Notes under the pieces: model-generated
What the model was told of the DNA's origin: nothing
Database searches by the model: none
What the model saw: the letters and a program-made list of their open reading frames with translations, nothing else
NCBI GenBank assembly: GCA_005776725.1
Contig: SXOO01000240.1
Span: forward strand, 23,044 to 87,043
Direction: 5' to 3'
DNA from: Pseudomonadota bacterium
Lineage (GTDB): Bacteria > Myxococcota_A > UBA9042 > GCA-2863065
DNA: 64,000 nt
Part shown: positions 8,510 to 16,984 of the stretch, piece by piece
How positions within the stretch are numbered: the first letter of the stretch is position 1
How the letters are laid out: each line of letters begins with the position of its first letter
Position numbers and translations under genes: made by a program

Positions 8510-11272
8510 ATGACGACCCGCCTGCCCATAGCGAAGTCCGCCGCCGACGCGCCACATCGCGTCGCGACGATTCGCTCGAGCGGCCTCACCCTCCGCGTTA
8601 CGCCCACGGGTCAGCTCCACCTCGACGAGTCTGAGACCGACGACGACGCGCTCCCGCCAGAGCGTCACCACCGCATCACGCTGGTCTTCCAACCCGGCGT
8701 CGCGGCCGGCCTCCTGGGGCTCGCCCTCGACCACGCCGACACGCCGCTGCCTCCTTCGCTCGCGTGGGGCCGTGACGTGGCCGCGGCCTGTCTTCAAGGG
8801 CTCGTGGCTCGAGCTGGCGACGAAGGACGTCTCCCTCCGCCCGACAGTGGCCCCGTCGAACGGCTCGAAGCCCTGGCGGCCCGCGTTCCGCCCTGTCGCG
8901 GCGCCGAGTACGTCGACTCGGACGTCATCGCCGCCGTGTGGACCGAGGTCGACGCCGCAGTACGGAGCGCAGTCGGCGATCACGGCGACTTCGGCGCGTG
9001 GCTCGCCGCACGCCACGCCGCGCGCCACCTCGTGGGCCGCGTCCACCTTCACCTCGCGGAGAGACGCGGCGATCCCGAGACCCCCTTCGCCTTCCTCGCT
9101 ACCTACTCGGTGCGCCTCGACTGCAGCGCGAACGCGCAACACCGGCCGCTCGGCAAGGCCCTCCGCGAATACTCCGACGCAGGCGACCGCGATGGCCTCC
9201 TCGCCCTCCTCCTCCCCGTGCAGCGCGCCGCTGAGCGCTGCGTCTGGCTGAGGGCGCTCGTGGACTCCGGCGAGCTGTTTCAGCCAATACGCTGGACCGC
9301 CGACGAAGCGCTGGCGCTGCTCCGAGACGTACCTGTGCTCGAAGCGAGCGGCGTCGTGGTCAAGATGCCCGCCGCGTGGGGTGGACGACGCCCGTCGCGC
9401 CCCCGCGTGGCCGCCAAAGTCGGCAGCACCGAGCCGTCGCTCCTCGGCTTCGACGCGCTCCTCGACTTCGAGGTCGGGCTCTCGATCGACGGCGAGCCGC
9501 TCACCCCCGAAGAGCGCCAGTCGCTCCTGGACGGCAGCGATGGGCTGCGGCTGCTGCGCGGGCAATGGGTCGAGGTCCAGCGCGATCGACTTCAGGCCGC
9601 GCTGACCCGCTTCGAAGCCGCCCGCGCTGCGGCGCTGAACGGCGGGATCTCCTTCCTCGACGCGATGAAGCTCCTCAGCGACGCCGGTGCGTCCGAGGGC
9701 GACGCCGACCTCGATGCGCCATCGGACGAGGCCCGCTGGAGCGACGTCTACGCCGGACCGTGGCTGAAGGCGACGCTCGCCGCGCTCCGCGATCCGCAGG
9801 GTCGCCGCGTGCCGCCCGATCCCGGCGACGGCCTGAAGGCGACACTGCGCCCCTACCAGCAGGTCGGGCTCGCATGGCTACACCTCCTCTGGCGCCTGAA
9901 GCTCGGCGGTTGCCTCGCTGACGACATGGGCCTCGGGAAGACCATCCAAGTCCTCGCGCTCCTGCTCGTCATGCGTCGCGAGGGCGTTCAGCGCCCGTCC
10001 CTGCTCGTCGTCCCGGCGTCGCTGATCGGGAACTGGGTGCAGGAGGCCGCCCGCTTCGCGCCGTCATTGCGCCTCCGGGTCCTGCACGGCTCGGCGGCCC
10101 CGACGAGCACCGCCAAGATCTCGAGCGACGCCTTCTCCGGCGGGGACCTGGTCATCACGAGCTACGGCACGGTCCACCGCACGACCGGCCTCGATGACAT
10201 CCCATGGGAAGCCGTCATCCTCGATGAAGCGCAGACCGTGAAGAACGCCGCCACGCGCCAATCCAAGGCGGTCAAGGCGCTGCAAGCGTCATGGCGGCTC
10301 GCGTTGACCGGCACGCCGGTCGAGAACCGCCTCGCCGACCTGTGGTCGCTCTTCGAGTTCACGAGCCCTGGCCTCCTTGGAAGCGCCAAGGCCTTCGGCA
10401 CCTGGACCAAAGCGCTCGCTGGCTCGCCGAAGGGCTTCGGGCCACTCCGAAACCTGGTGCGACCCTACGTCCTGCGCCGCATGAAGACCGACAAGTCGAT
10501 CATCTCGGACCTCCCGGACAAGACCGAGGTGAACGCCTGGTGCGGCCTCAGCCCGGTGCAGGCCGCGCTCTACGAAGACGCCACGCGAGAGCTGGCAGAG
10601 AAGCTGGTCACGCTCGACGGCATCGCGCGACGCGGCCTCATCCTCAGTTTCCTCATGCGTTTCAAGCAGATCTGCAACCACCCCTCGCACTGGACGGGCG
10701 ACGGCGTGTGGCGACCGGACGACAGCGGCAAGCTGCTGCGCCTCGGCGAGCTCGCAGAGACCATCGCGGAGAAGCAGGAGAAGGTGCTCGTCTTCACCCA
10801 GTTCCGAGAGACCATCGAGCCGCTGGCAGCTTACCTCGGCGGAGTCTTCGGCCGCCCCGGCCTCATCCTGCACGGCGGCACCCCGGTGAAGCAGCGCCAG
10901 CAGCTCGTAGCGCGCTTCGAGCAGGACGAAGACCTGCCCTTCTTCGTCCTCTCGCTCAAAGCCGGCGGGACCGGGCTCACGCTCACCTCGGCGTCGCACG
11001 TCGTCCACTTCGACCGCTGGTGGAACCCGGCCGTCGAGACCCAGGCGACCGACCGGGCGTACCGCATCGGCCAGAAGCGCAACGTGCTCGTCCACAAGCT
11101 CGTCTGCCGCGGCACGCTCGAGGAGAAGATCGACGCGCTCATCGAGTCGAAGCAGGGGCTTGCGCGGAGCCTCGTGAGCGGCGATACCGAGCTCGACTTG
11201 GCGAGCATGTCCACGGACGACCTGATGAAGCTGGTCCGTCTCGACTTCAACTCCGCACGAGGCGAACTTTGA
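8510..11272 (+). CDS. SNF2-family DEAD/H ATPase (helicase-like)
   Basis: A 920-aa Swi2/Snf2-type double-stranded DNA translocase. Residues 1-440 form the accessory N-terminal region usual in bacterial SNF2 proteins. The first RecA-like lobe starts at LRPYQQVGLAWL (~445), with Walker A DDMGLGKT (~470), the DEAQ box ILDEAQTVKN (~570) and LTGTPVENR (~600). The second lobe spans about 750-870, with VFTQFRE, LSLKAGGTGLTLT and ATDRAYRIGQ (motif VI). All motifs needed for ATP hydrolysis are intact. Its TGA overlaps the TTG start of a SWIM-finger gene (TTGA), a pairing seen widely in bacteria. The likely role is remodelling of protein-DNA complexes during repair or transcription; the substrate is unknown. 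Confidence 0.95.
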   Translation: MTTRLPIAKSAADAPHRVATIRSSGLTLRVTPTGQLHLDESETDDDALPPERHHRITLVFQPGVAAGLLGLALDHADTPLPPSLAWGRDVAAACLQGLVARAGDEGRLPPPDSGPVERLEALAARVPPCRGAEYVDSDVIAAVWTEVDAAVRSAVGDHGDFGAWLAARHAARHLVGRVHLHLAERRGDPETPFAFLATYSVRLDCSANAQHRPLGKALREYSDAGDRDGLLALLLPVQRAAERCVWLRALVDSGELFQPIRWTADEALALLRDVPVLEASGVVVKMPAAWGGRRPSRPRVAAKVGSTEPSLLGFDALLDFEVGLSIDGEPLTPEERQSLLDGSDGLRLLRGQWVEVQRDRLQAALTRFEAARAAALNGGISFLDAMKLLSDAGASEGDADLDAPSDEARWSDVYAGPWLKATLAALRDPQGRRVPPDPGDGLKATLRPYQQVGLAWLHLLWRLKLGGCLADDMGLGKTIQVLALLLVMRREGVQRPSLLVVPASLIGNWVQEAARFAPSLRLRVLHGSAAPTSTAKISSDAFSGGDLVITSYGTVHRTTGLDDIPWEAVILDEAQTVKNAATRQSKAVKALQASWRLALTGTPVENRLADLWSLFEFTSPGLLGSAKAFGTWTKALAGSPKGFGPLRNLVRPYVLRRMKTDKSIISDLPDKTEVNAWCGLSPVQAALYEDATRELAEKLVTLDGIARRGLILSFLMRFKQICNHPSHWTGDGVWRPDDSGKLLRLGELAETIAEKQEKVLVFTQFRETIEPLAAYLGGVFGRPGLILHGGTPVKQRQQLVARFEQDEDLPFFVLSLKAGGTGLTLTSASHVVHFDRWWNPAVETQATDRAYRIGQKRNVLVHKLVCRGTLEEKIDALIESKQGLARSLVSGDTELDLASMSTDDLMKLVRLDFNSARGEL

Positions 11273-12336
11273 CGCGATACAGCACCTACGGCGGCTACCA
11301 ACCCTACGTCCGGGTCGCTGACCGCCGCGCGAAGGCCGCCCGGGAGCTGGCCGCCCGCAGGTCCAAGGGAAACCCGGCCGAGCCCGTCGTCATCGAGGGC
11401 CGCACCATCACCCACACCTTCTGGGGCAAGTCGTGGTGCGAGAACCTGGAACGCTACAGCGACTTCGCGAACCGGCGGCCGCGCGGCCGGACCTACGGCC
11501 GAAACGGCTCGGTCATCGACCTGGCCGTCTCGAAAGGCAAGGTCGAGGCCTCCGTCATGGGCTCTCGGCTCTACCAGGTCACCGTCGCCGTCGCGCCCGT
11601 GCCGCCCGAGCAATGGGCCGTGCTGCGGCGCGACTGTGCTGGCACCGTCGACTCGCTGGTCGAGCTCCTCGCCGGCCGCCTCTCGACCGCCGTGATGACG
11701 CGCCTCTGCGAGCGCACGACCGGCCTCTTCCCGCAGCCCACCGAGCTCTCGCTACGGTGTTCCTGCCCCGACTACGCCAGCATGTGCAAACACGTCGCGG
11801 CGACCCTCTACGGGATCGGCGCCCGCTTCGACACGCGCCCCGAGCTCCTCTTCGATCTCCGCAACGTGAGCCCAGCGGACCTCATCACCGGCGTCTCGGG
11901 CGCCGGTGTCCTCGGGAAGACGGCGCCATCGGCGCGTGCGCTCGATGACGACGACGATCTCAGTGCCATGTTCGGGATCGACCTCGACGACGCGCCGGCG
12001 GCGCCCATCAAGGCCGGCGCACCGAAACCCAGCCCCGTCGCCGCGCCGGTGAAGCCCCCGACGCGAGAGGCCAAGTCCAAACCCCCACCCAAGTCCGAAC
12101 CCGCACCCAAGGCCACACTCGCGCCCGAGCCCAAACGGGCCCCGGCGCCGGCCCGTGCCCCGGAGCCAGGCGTGCCCGAGACCATCACGAGCCAGGGCCT
12201 CCTCGACATCGGCATCCCGCGCAGCACGTTCCAGAACTGGATCAGCAAAGGCAAGCTCCCGAAGACCGACGTGCGCGGCGTCTATCGAATGACTCCGGCC
12301 GCTTGGGACGCGATTGGGCGTTTCCTCGGATGTTGA
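11269..12336 (+). CDS. SWIM zinc-finger protein
   Basis: A 355-aa protein. The TTG start at 11269 overlaps the SNF2 stop and has GAGG about 6 nt upstream. The N-terminal ~160 residues (ITHTFWGKSWCENLERYSDF) are typical of SWIM proteins that accompany SNF2 helicases. The SWIM motif CSCPDYASMCKH (about residues 163-174, CxCx7CxH) should bind zinc and DNA or protein. A Pro/Lys/Ala-rich linker follows (about 240-305), then a ~45-residue C-terminal segment (GIPRSTFQNWISKGKLP) that looks like a small helix-turn-helix module. Coupled translation suggests it works in one complex with the upstream ATPase, perhaps as its DNA-targeting subunit (inference). Confidence 0.9.
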   Translation: MTRYSTYGGYQPYVRVADRRAKAARELAARRSKGNPAEPVVIEGRTITHTFWGKSWCENLERYSDFANRRPRGRTYGRNGSVIDLAVSKGKVEASVMGSRLYQVTVAVAPVPPEQWAVLRRDCAGTVDSLVELLAGRLSTAVMTRLCERTTGLFPQPTELSLRCSCPDYASMCKHVAATLYGIGARFDTRPELLFDLRNVSPADLITGVSGAGVLGKTAPSARALDDDDDLSAMFGIDLDDAPAAPIKAGAPKPSPVAAPVKPPTREAKSKPPPKSEPAPKATLAPEPKRAPAPARAPEPGVPETITSQGLLDIGIPRSTFQNWISKGKLPKTDVRGVYRMTPAAWDAIGRFLGC

Positions 12337-12743
12337 AGGCGCAACGTCCTCGCATCACCGCGCTGGCTCTGGGGCTCATCGCGGCGAGCATCACCCTCTT
12401 CTGCACGCCCCGCCCGAGGTCGAAGACACGCGGCTCGTCCTGCCGAACCGCCCTTGCGCCGCGACGGTGCAGTCGAGCCTGAACGGCGTCTCCATCCTGG
12501 TCACAGCGCCGGTCTGCGAGTTCACGCTCGCCGAAGCGCGGGCCGGCGTCTCGATCCCGTACGAGGTCCACGTCACGGAGGCAATCGAGGTCAACCCGCC
12601 CCCGAAGAGGCAGTGGGTCAACTGACCCACTACGCCCCGAGACGCGGGTGGCTGCCGTCAGCCGAACGCGGCAGGGCTCATCGTCTTCGAACGCCTCGAA
12701 GGCAAGGAACTCATCCACGACGAGTTCGACACCGACCGCTGCG
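12330..12743 (+). pseudogene. Decayed small exported-protein gene
   Basis: From the ATG at 12330, which overlaps the end of the SWIM gene, the frame opens with a Sec-type signal (LALGLIAASITLF) and is lost at a run of four C (12408-12411). Restoring one C puts it in frame with a well-formed coding stretch (VEDTRLVLPNRPC...) ending at TGA 12623-12625. The same frame resumes after that stop with protein-like sequence (AAGLIVFERLEGKELIHDEF) up to about 12743. There it joins the copied J-domain fragment. So the gene carries one frameshift, one in-frame stop and a foreign 3' end. Family not recognised; it has paired cysteines and is short. Confidence 0.55.
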
Positions 12744-12877
12744 CCGATGGCGCGTCTCTCCACTTCGAAGGCAAGCGCCACACGGGGCCCGACGGCGGGG
12801 TGGGAGCCCTGTGAGTGGACGTACGGCTCGACCGTGCATCGGTCAGTGTTGAAGCGGTGCGCGGGCCGGCGCGGCCG
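12744..12877 (+). repeat. 134-bp repeat, copy 2 (J-domain gene fragment)
   Basis: A diverged direct copy of 7224-7357. A C-to-T change creates TGA in the inherited reading frame (GCCCTG followed by TGA), so this copy cannot encode the original protein end. No insertion sequence or terminal repeat is visible at its borders. The remaining bases up to 12952 show no gene. Confidence 0.85.
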
Positions 12878-12952
12878 GTGCGGAGTCGACCCGTGCGCCG
12901 CGCTGGCTGACCCGTGGCATCGCAGCAACGACCGACGCGCCCGCCCTCGCCG

Positions 12953-13795
12953 CTAGCCCACGCCGAGGAGACGCAGCATCCACGGTGCCAGCGCCGCGAT
13001 CGCCCGCCGCGCCGGTAACGGGTCGCGGTCGCGCGCCCAGCGCACCACCACGTGGAGCACCGACTGCGCGCGCTCGGTCGGCGTCCCGGTAACCCCGAAC
13101 ACCGTGGGCCCCTCTACGGCCACGCCCCGCGGGATCGGCAACACGTTGCGGTGTAGCGCCACCGGCAAGAGCCACAGCTCGGCGGGGCCGTCAGTGGCCG
13201 GGCAGGCCTCCTCCACGTCCGCCAGCGCCACCTCGAGTGCCTCCAAGGGGTGGCCGTCGATTGGGACCGACAACGGGGCCAGAGTGAGAGCGGCGGACCA
13301 GGCGTCACGCGCCTCGTCGCCGTCCCCATACGCCCACGCGAGCTCCGCCAGCGCCCGCCAGTCGTCAGCGTCTCTGGCCTGCCGCCGCGCCCACGCGAAC
13401 GCCTCCGCGCGGTTCCCTGCCCGGGCCAACAGCGATGGGACGGTGGCGCCGCGGCGCTCCGACACCTCCAGCACCTCCAGCGAGCGCGCTGCCTCCCGGG
13501 CCAAGGCGGCTTCGAGCCCGGGGAGAACGCCAAGGCTCGGGTCGTGTAGGGCGCCCAGAAGATAGTCTAGCCACGCATATTGCCCCCGCCCGGGCTTCGT
13601 GGCCGCGAGCCGCTCCAGCAGCTCGGCCAGCGGCCACGCCGGGCCGGCCGCCCGAGCGGCAGCCAGCGCGGGGCCAAAGTCCAGCGCGAGAGCCCGGGTC
13701 TCGGCCTCCTGCCGCCACTGCACGCGCGGCTCGAAGAGCGACAGCTGTTCGTCGGGCGGTGCGGCCGCGCGTGTGGAGGCCGTCCGTGGGCTCAC
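12953..13795 (-). CDS. Hypothetical helical protein with QLSLF motif
   Basis: A 280-aa Ala/Leu-rich protein, predicted mostly helical and perhaps TPR-like (AWARRQARDADDWRALAELAWAYGDGDEA...). It has no signal peptide or membrane segment, so it is probably cytoplasmic. Near the N-terminus it has EQLSLFEP (residues 16-23), which fits the QL(S/D)LF pentapeptide bacterial proteins use to bind the DNA polymerase sliding clamp; this may be coincidence. The GTG start at 13795 overlaps the TGA of the BNR-repeat gene (GTGA), making it the third gene of a tight operon with the MoaD-like gene. No family recognised. Confidence 0.7.
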   Translation of the reverse strand: MSPRTASTRAAAPPDEQLSLFEPRVQWRQEAETRALALDFGPALAAARAAGPAWPLAELLERLAATKPGRGQYAWLDYLLGALHDPSLGVLPGLEAALAREAARSLEVLEVSERRGATVPSLLARAGNRAEAFAWARRQARDADDWRALAELAWAYGDGDEARDAWSAALTLAPLSVPIDGHPLEALEVALADVEEACPATDGPAELWLLPVALHRNVLPIPRGVAVEGPTVFGVTGTPTERAQSVLHVVVRWARDRDPLPARRAIAALAPWMLRLLGVG

Positions 13796-15000
13796 GCGAG
13801 TCGAACGGAGTAGATCGGCGGGAGGTTGTTGGCCACGGTGGACCAGTGGTCCCCGCCGTCGTCGCTGACGTAGAGGTTGCCCGTAGTGGAACCGAACGCG
13901 ACCACGCCGCCCTGCTGAGCGAGCGCGTGGCGGTAGACAACGTCGTACACACAGCCCTGCGGGAGCCCGTCACGGAGCTGAGTCCAGGTCGAGCCGCCAT
14001 CGCGGGTTCGGGCGACGAAGAGCCCGCCATCCAGCGCCATACGCTGGTTGTCGCCACGCGCGGGGACCAGCCAGGCGGTCCGCCCGTCCGAGTCGTGGGC
14101 GGCCACGGGGAAGCCGAAGTGAACCCCTGCGTCTGGCTGGCTGACCAGCGTCCAGGAGGCCCCCCGGTCGCGGCTGTAGAAGACGCCCGCGTGGTTCTGC
14201 TGCCAGAGGTGATCGGGGTCGCCCACGCACTGCTCGATGAAGTGGGTGTCGTGCCCCCACTCAGCCTCGGGCTCGGGGGTGTGATCCATTGCCATCCCCT
14301 TGTTACGGCTGTGCCACGAGGCGCCGCCATCGAGGCTCTCGATCACACCCGCCGTGGACACCGCGACCATCAGGTGCTGCGGGTTACGCGGATCGACCAC
14401 GATCGAGTGGATCCCGGGAGCGAAGTCGCCGCCCTCGGACGCCGGCGTACCGAACCACTTCGTCTCCCCTGTGCCCTCACTGGCGAAGAGATCGCCGCCC
14501 CGTGACTCGTGATTCCACAACGGCAGGTTCAGCTGGAACGAGGCTCCGCCGTCGCGGCTGACGAAGAGACCGCCGGGGATCGTGCCCACGTAGACCGCGC
14601 CACCCGGACCGAAGCCGATGACCCACAGCTTCTGCAGCGTGGCGGCCTTGGTGGAGATCTTCCACCCGACGCCGTGCTCGCTCGAGGCGTCCTCGTACAT
14701 GTCCTGCGCGATGAAGCGTGCGCCTTCGGGGAAGCAGATCTGTGCTGGCGCGTCGGCCCAAGTGGCCCCTCCGTCGTCAGAAACTGAGAGCTTGGCCCCC
14801 CAGTGACCATGCCCGAGCAGAGCCCAGTACCGACCCGTGTACGGGTCCCGGGCCACGAAGTTCACCGACGTGCCGGCGTGGCCCACGAGGCGGGGCTGCC
14901 ACCCCGTTGCAGTCTTCTCCACGAAGAAGGTGCCCTTGCGCGTGGCCACGAGGATTTGTGCGGCAGCGGGAATCCCCGCTGAACTGTGCGAAGCCATCAT
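13792..15000 (-). CDS. BNR/YCF48-type beta-propeller protein
   Basis: A 402-aa repeat protein. Asp-box-like motifs recur: SDDGGATW, SRDGGASF, SLDGGASW, SRDRGASW, TRDGGSTW and SDDGGDHW, the hallmark of sialidase/VPS10/YCF48-type beta-propellers. It has no signal peptide, so it is probably cytoplasmic and is not a secreted sialidase; sialidase catalytic residues were not identified. ATG 15000 follows GGGGG on the minus strand and overlaps the stop of the MoaD-like gene (TGATG); an in-frame TTG lies one codon upstream. Genes of this type next to a MoaD/ThiS-like gene recur in other bacteria, which points to a joint function nobody can yet name from sequence. Confidence 0.85.
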   Translation of the reverse strand: MMASHSSAGIPAAAQILVATRKGTFFVEKTATGWQPRLVGHAGTSVNFVARDPYTGRYWALLGHGHWGAKLSVSDDGGATWADAPAQICFPEGARFIAQDMYEDASSEHGVGWKISTKAATLQKLWVIGFGPGGAVYVGTIPGGLFVSRDGGASFQLNLPLWNHESRGGDLFASEGTGETKWFGTPASEGGDFAPGIHSIVVDPRNPQHLMVAVSTAGVIESLDGGASWHSRNKGMAMDHTPEPEAEWGHDTHFIEQCVGDPDHLWQQNHAGVFYSRDRGASWTLVSQPDAGVHFGFPVAAHDSDGRTAWLVPARGDNQRMALDGGLFVARTRDGGSTWTQLRDGLPQGCVYDVVYRHALAQQGGVVAFGSTTGNLYVSDDGGDHWSTVANNLPPIYSVRLA

Positions 15001-15278
15001 CAACCCCCACTCAGGGCTTGGAGTATGTGTACGTCAGCGTCCGCGCCCACCGGATCTGTGAGCGCGCGCCGGTCCTTGACCATCTGCTTGTCGATGAAGA
15101 GGTTCACGTGGGTCCGCAGGCGCCCGCGCTCGTCGCACACGTAGAGACCGATCCCGGGCGCGACGGCGTCGAGGCCGTCCACGATCTCCCGAGCCGTGTT
15201 GCCGTTGACCACGAGCTCCCGACCCTCGAGCTGCGGGAAGAACACGAAGAGGTGTCGTGTGAGATGGAGCCGTGCCAT
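15000..15278 (-). CDS. MoaD/ThiS family sulfur-carrier-like protein
   Basis: A 92-aa protein of the ubiquitin-like beta-grasp family, ending in Gly-Gly (ILQALSGG), the tail that is adenylated and thiocarboxylated in MoaD and ThiS. The core fits the family (HLTRHLFVFFPQLEGRELVV...AREIVDGLDAV...DERGRLRTHVNLFIDKQ). ATG 15278 has AGGCGGG upstream. It is first in an operon with a BNR-propeller gene and a helical protein. No moeB/thiF activator or molybdopterin or thiamine gene is adjacent, so a housekeeping MoaD role is unlikely. A dedicated sulfur carrier or protein modifier is possible (inference). Confidence 0.85.
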   Translation of the reverse strand: MARLHLTRHLFVFFPQLEGRELVVNGNTAREIVDGLDAVAPGIGLYVCDERGRLRTHVNLFIDKQMVKDRRALTDPVGADADVHILQALSGG

Positions 15279-15363
15279 GCCCGCCTGAGATCGCACAGCG
15301 CGGGTGTAGGTGCAAGGCAAGCGCTGGCCCCACTGGCCCCACAACCTCGGGTCCGCCCGCCCC

Positions 15364-16017
15364 CTAGAGGTCGTGCTTACAGGCCCCCCAGCCGGGGTGG
15401 CCCAGCTCGGTGCACGTCGTATTGGCCGGGCAAGCCTTCACGAAGAGCTCGCAGTACGTGGTGCACTTCCCGAAGTGACAGCCATAGGGCAGGTCGCACT
15501 GGAGGTTGGTGTCGCAGGGCTCTCCGAATACGCGCGTCGCGCCGGTCTGGCACGCCAGGCTCTTCGTGCTCGGCTCGAAGCGGCAGTAGGTGAGCGCGGG
15601 CTCGAAGGGGCATCCGGAGGGCTGCCCCGGAGCGGTGCACTCGTCCGCGGCGGGCGCGATGTCGGCAGGCGGCGCGGAACCGTCTATGGGGGGGGCCGCG
15701 GTGTCCTGATGAGGCTCTGCTGCGACGTCCGTTGGGGCGCCGACATCGCTTGGCGGTGTGGGAGCGTCGGTTCCGGCGGTGGCGTCAGTCCCGGGTGCGG
15801 CATCGGTGGGTGAGCTCGTCGCGTCGGCGACCCCGTCCACCGGGGTGGGTGGCGCCAACGGCGGTAGACAGACGCCCCCGCGACACTCGAGTCCGGGGTC
15901 ACAGAGGACCACCGTGTTGCACGCCTTGTACTTGTTCGGGGCCTCGACGACCTCGGCTTCCGTGCCGGCGCAGCCGACGAGCACGAGGAGGGCGCCGAGG
16001 CGCTGCGCGCCCCTCAC
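15364..16017 (-). CDS. Cys-rich lipoprotein
   Basis: A 217-aa lipoprotein. The GTG start at 16017 gives a signal peptide with lipobox LVGC (Cys16). A first Cys cluster (CNTVVLCDPGLECRGGVCLPP) precedes a long Asp/Thr/Ala/Pro-rich linker (about residues 55-130). A second domain has ten or so cysteines (CTAPGQPSGCPFEPALTYC ... CDTNLQCDLPYGCHFGKC). The architecture is that of the many surface lipoproteins of Myxococcota. The start overlaps the stop of the alpha/beta hydrolase gene (GTGA), so the two are co-expressed. Function unknown. Confidence 0.85.
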   Translation of the reverse strand: MRGAQRLGALLVLVGCAGTEAEVVEAPNKYKACNTVVLCDPGLECRGGVCLPPLAPPTPVDGVADATSSPTDAAPGTDATAGTDAPTPPSDVGAPTDVAAEPHQDTAAPPIDGSAPPADIAPAADECTAPGQPSGCPFEPALTYCRFEPSTKSLACQTGATRVFGEPCDTNLQCDLPYGCHFGKCTTYCELFVKACPANTTCTELGHPGWGACKHDL

Positions 16018-16970
16018 GTGGCTCGGCTCGCCATACGCTCCAGGAACCGGACCACGCGCTCGGGCTGCTCGATGTTGGGCATGTGGCCGCATCGGGGGAT
16101 CTCGTCCACGGTGACGTGCGGCAGCCGGCGCGCGGCCTCTCTGAGGAGGCGCGCAGGCACGAGGCGGTCCTTCTCACCGAAGACCACCCCGATGGGACGC
16201 GAGATCTGCGACAGCAAGGCGCCGAAGTCGCGCTCGAGCAGGTCTTCACGCATCTCGGCCATGAGGGCACCCACGCTCTCGAGCACCGCCGCCTGCTCAT
16301 GGGGCGCCGCGGAGGTCTCGAGCATGTGGATGAAGTCGCGCGTGTGGCGATTTTTCTCGTAGAAGACGTTGCCCAGGATCCCGTGCTTCCACACGACGGG
16401 TAGGAGGCGGGTGAGGAGGCGGCGCCGCAGCAGCGCCCGGCCCCCAAGCCGAGCCCACGCGGGGAGGCGTGCCATCCCTGCGGGGTTTACGAGCGCTGCG
16501 GCCGCCAGGCGGTCGGGGTGGCGGAGCGCGAAGCGCAGGGCGACCATGCCGCCCATGGAGTGGCCCACCAACAAGGCGCGCTCTTCACCCATGAGGTCGA
16601 GGAAGGACGCCAGGTGGCCCACGTACGCGTCGATCGAGTGCGCCCAGGGCGCCCGCGCCGAGGCGCCGTTGCCTGGGAGATCCACGGCGAGCACGCGGTG
16701 TCGCTCGACGAAGCGCGGCGCCACGTGCACCCAGTGCGCGGCGTTCCCAGCCAGCCCGTGCACGAAGAGGATCGGCGGTCCCCGGTGCGACCCACCGGAG
16801 TCTGCGAAGGCCGTGCGCACCCCGTTGATGTGGGCCGTGTATTGCGGGATCGGGAATCGCGGGTCACGCGCCGGCCCACGCGCCTCCGCTTCGGCCATGG
16901 GCTGGACCGCTGCGTGCGAGGTGAAGGGGGTGATTCGGCGGGCGGGTCGAGCGCTCATTGGGGGAAGCAT
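16014..16970 (-). CDS. Alpha/beta-fold hydrolase
   Basis: A serine hydrolase of up to 318 aa. The oxyanion region ILFVHGLAGNAAHW, the nucleophile elbow GHSMGG (Ser), the acid in FGEKDRLVP (Asp) and the catalytic His in CGHMPN make a complete triad. A lid region lies between about residues 175 and 245. The substrate cannot be predicted; an esterase or lipase-like activity is typical. The start is uncertain: ATG 16970 gives the longest form, while ATG 16958 and a later in-frame ATG are possible and none has a clear ribosome-binding site. It lies 14 bp downstream of the PA14-glycosyltransferase gene and overlaps the next lipoprotein gene. Confidence 0.9.
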   Translation of the reverse strand: MLPPMSARPARRITPFTSHAAVQPMAEAEARGPARDPRFPIPQYTAHINGVRTAFADSGGSHRGPPILFVHGLAGNAAHWVHVAPRFVERHRVLAVDLPGNGASARAPWAHSIDAYVGHLASFLDLMGEERALLVGHSMGGMVALRFALRHPDRLAAAALVNPAGMARLPAWARLGGRALLRRRLLTRLLPVVWKHGILGNVFYEKNRHTRDFIHMLETSAAPHEQAAVLESVGALMAEMREDLLERDFGALLSQISRPIGVVFGEKDRLVPARLLREAARRLPHVTVDEIPRCGHMPNIEQPERVVRFLERMASRAT

Positions 16971-16984
16971 AGGCTACGCGCTCG

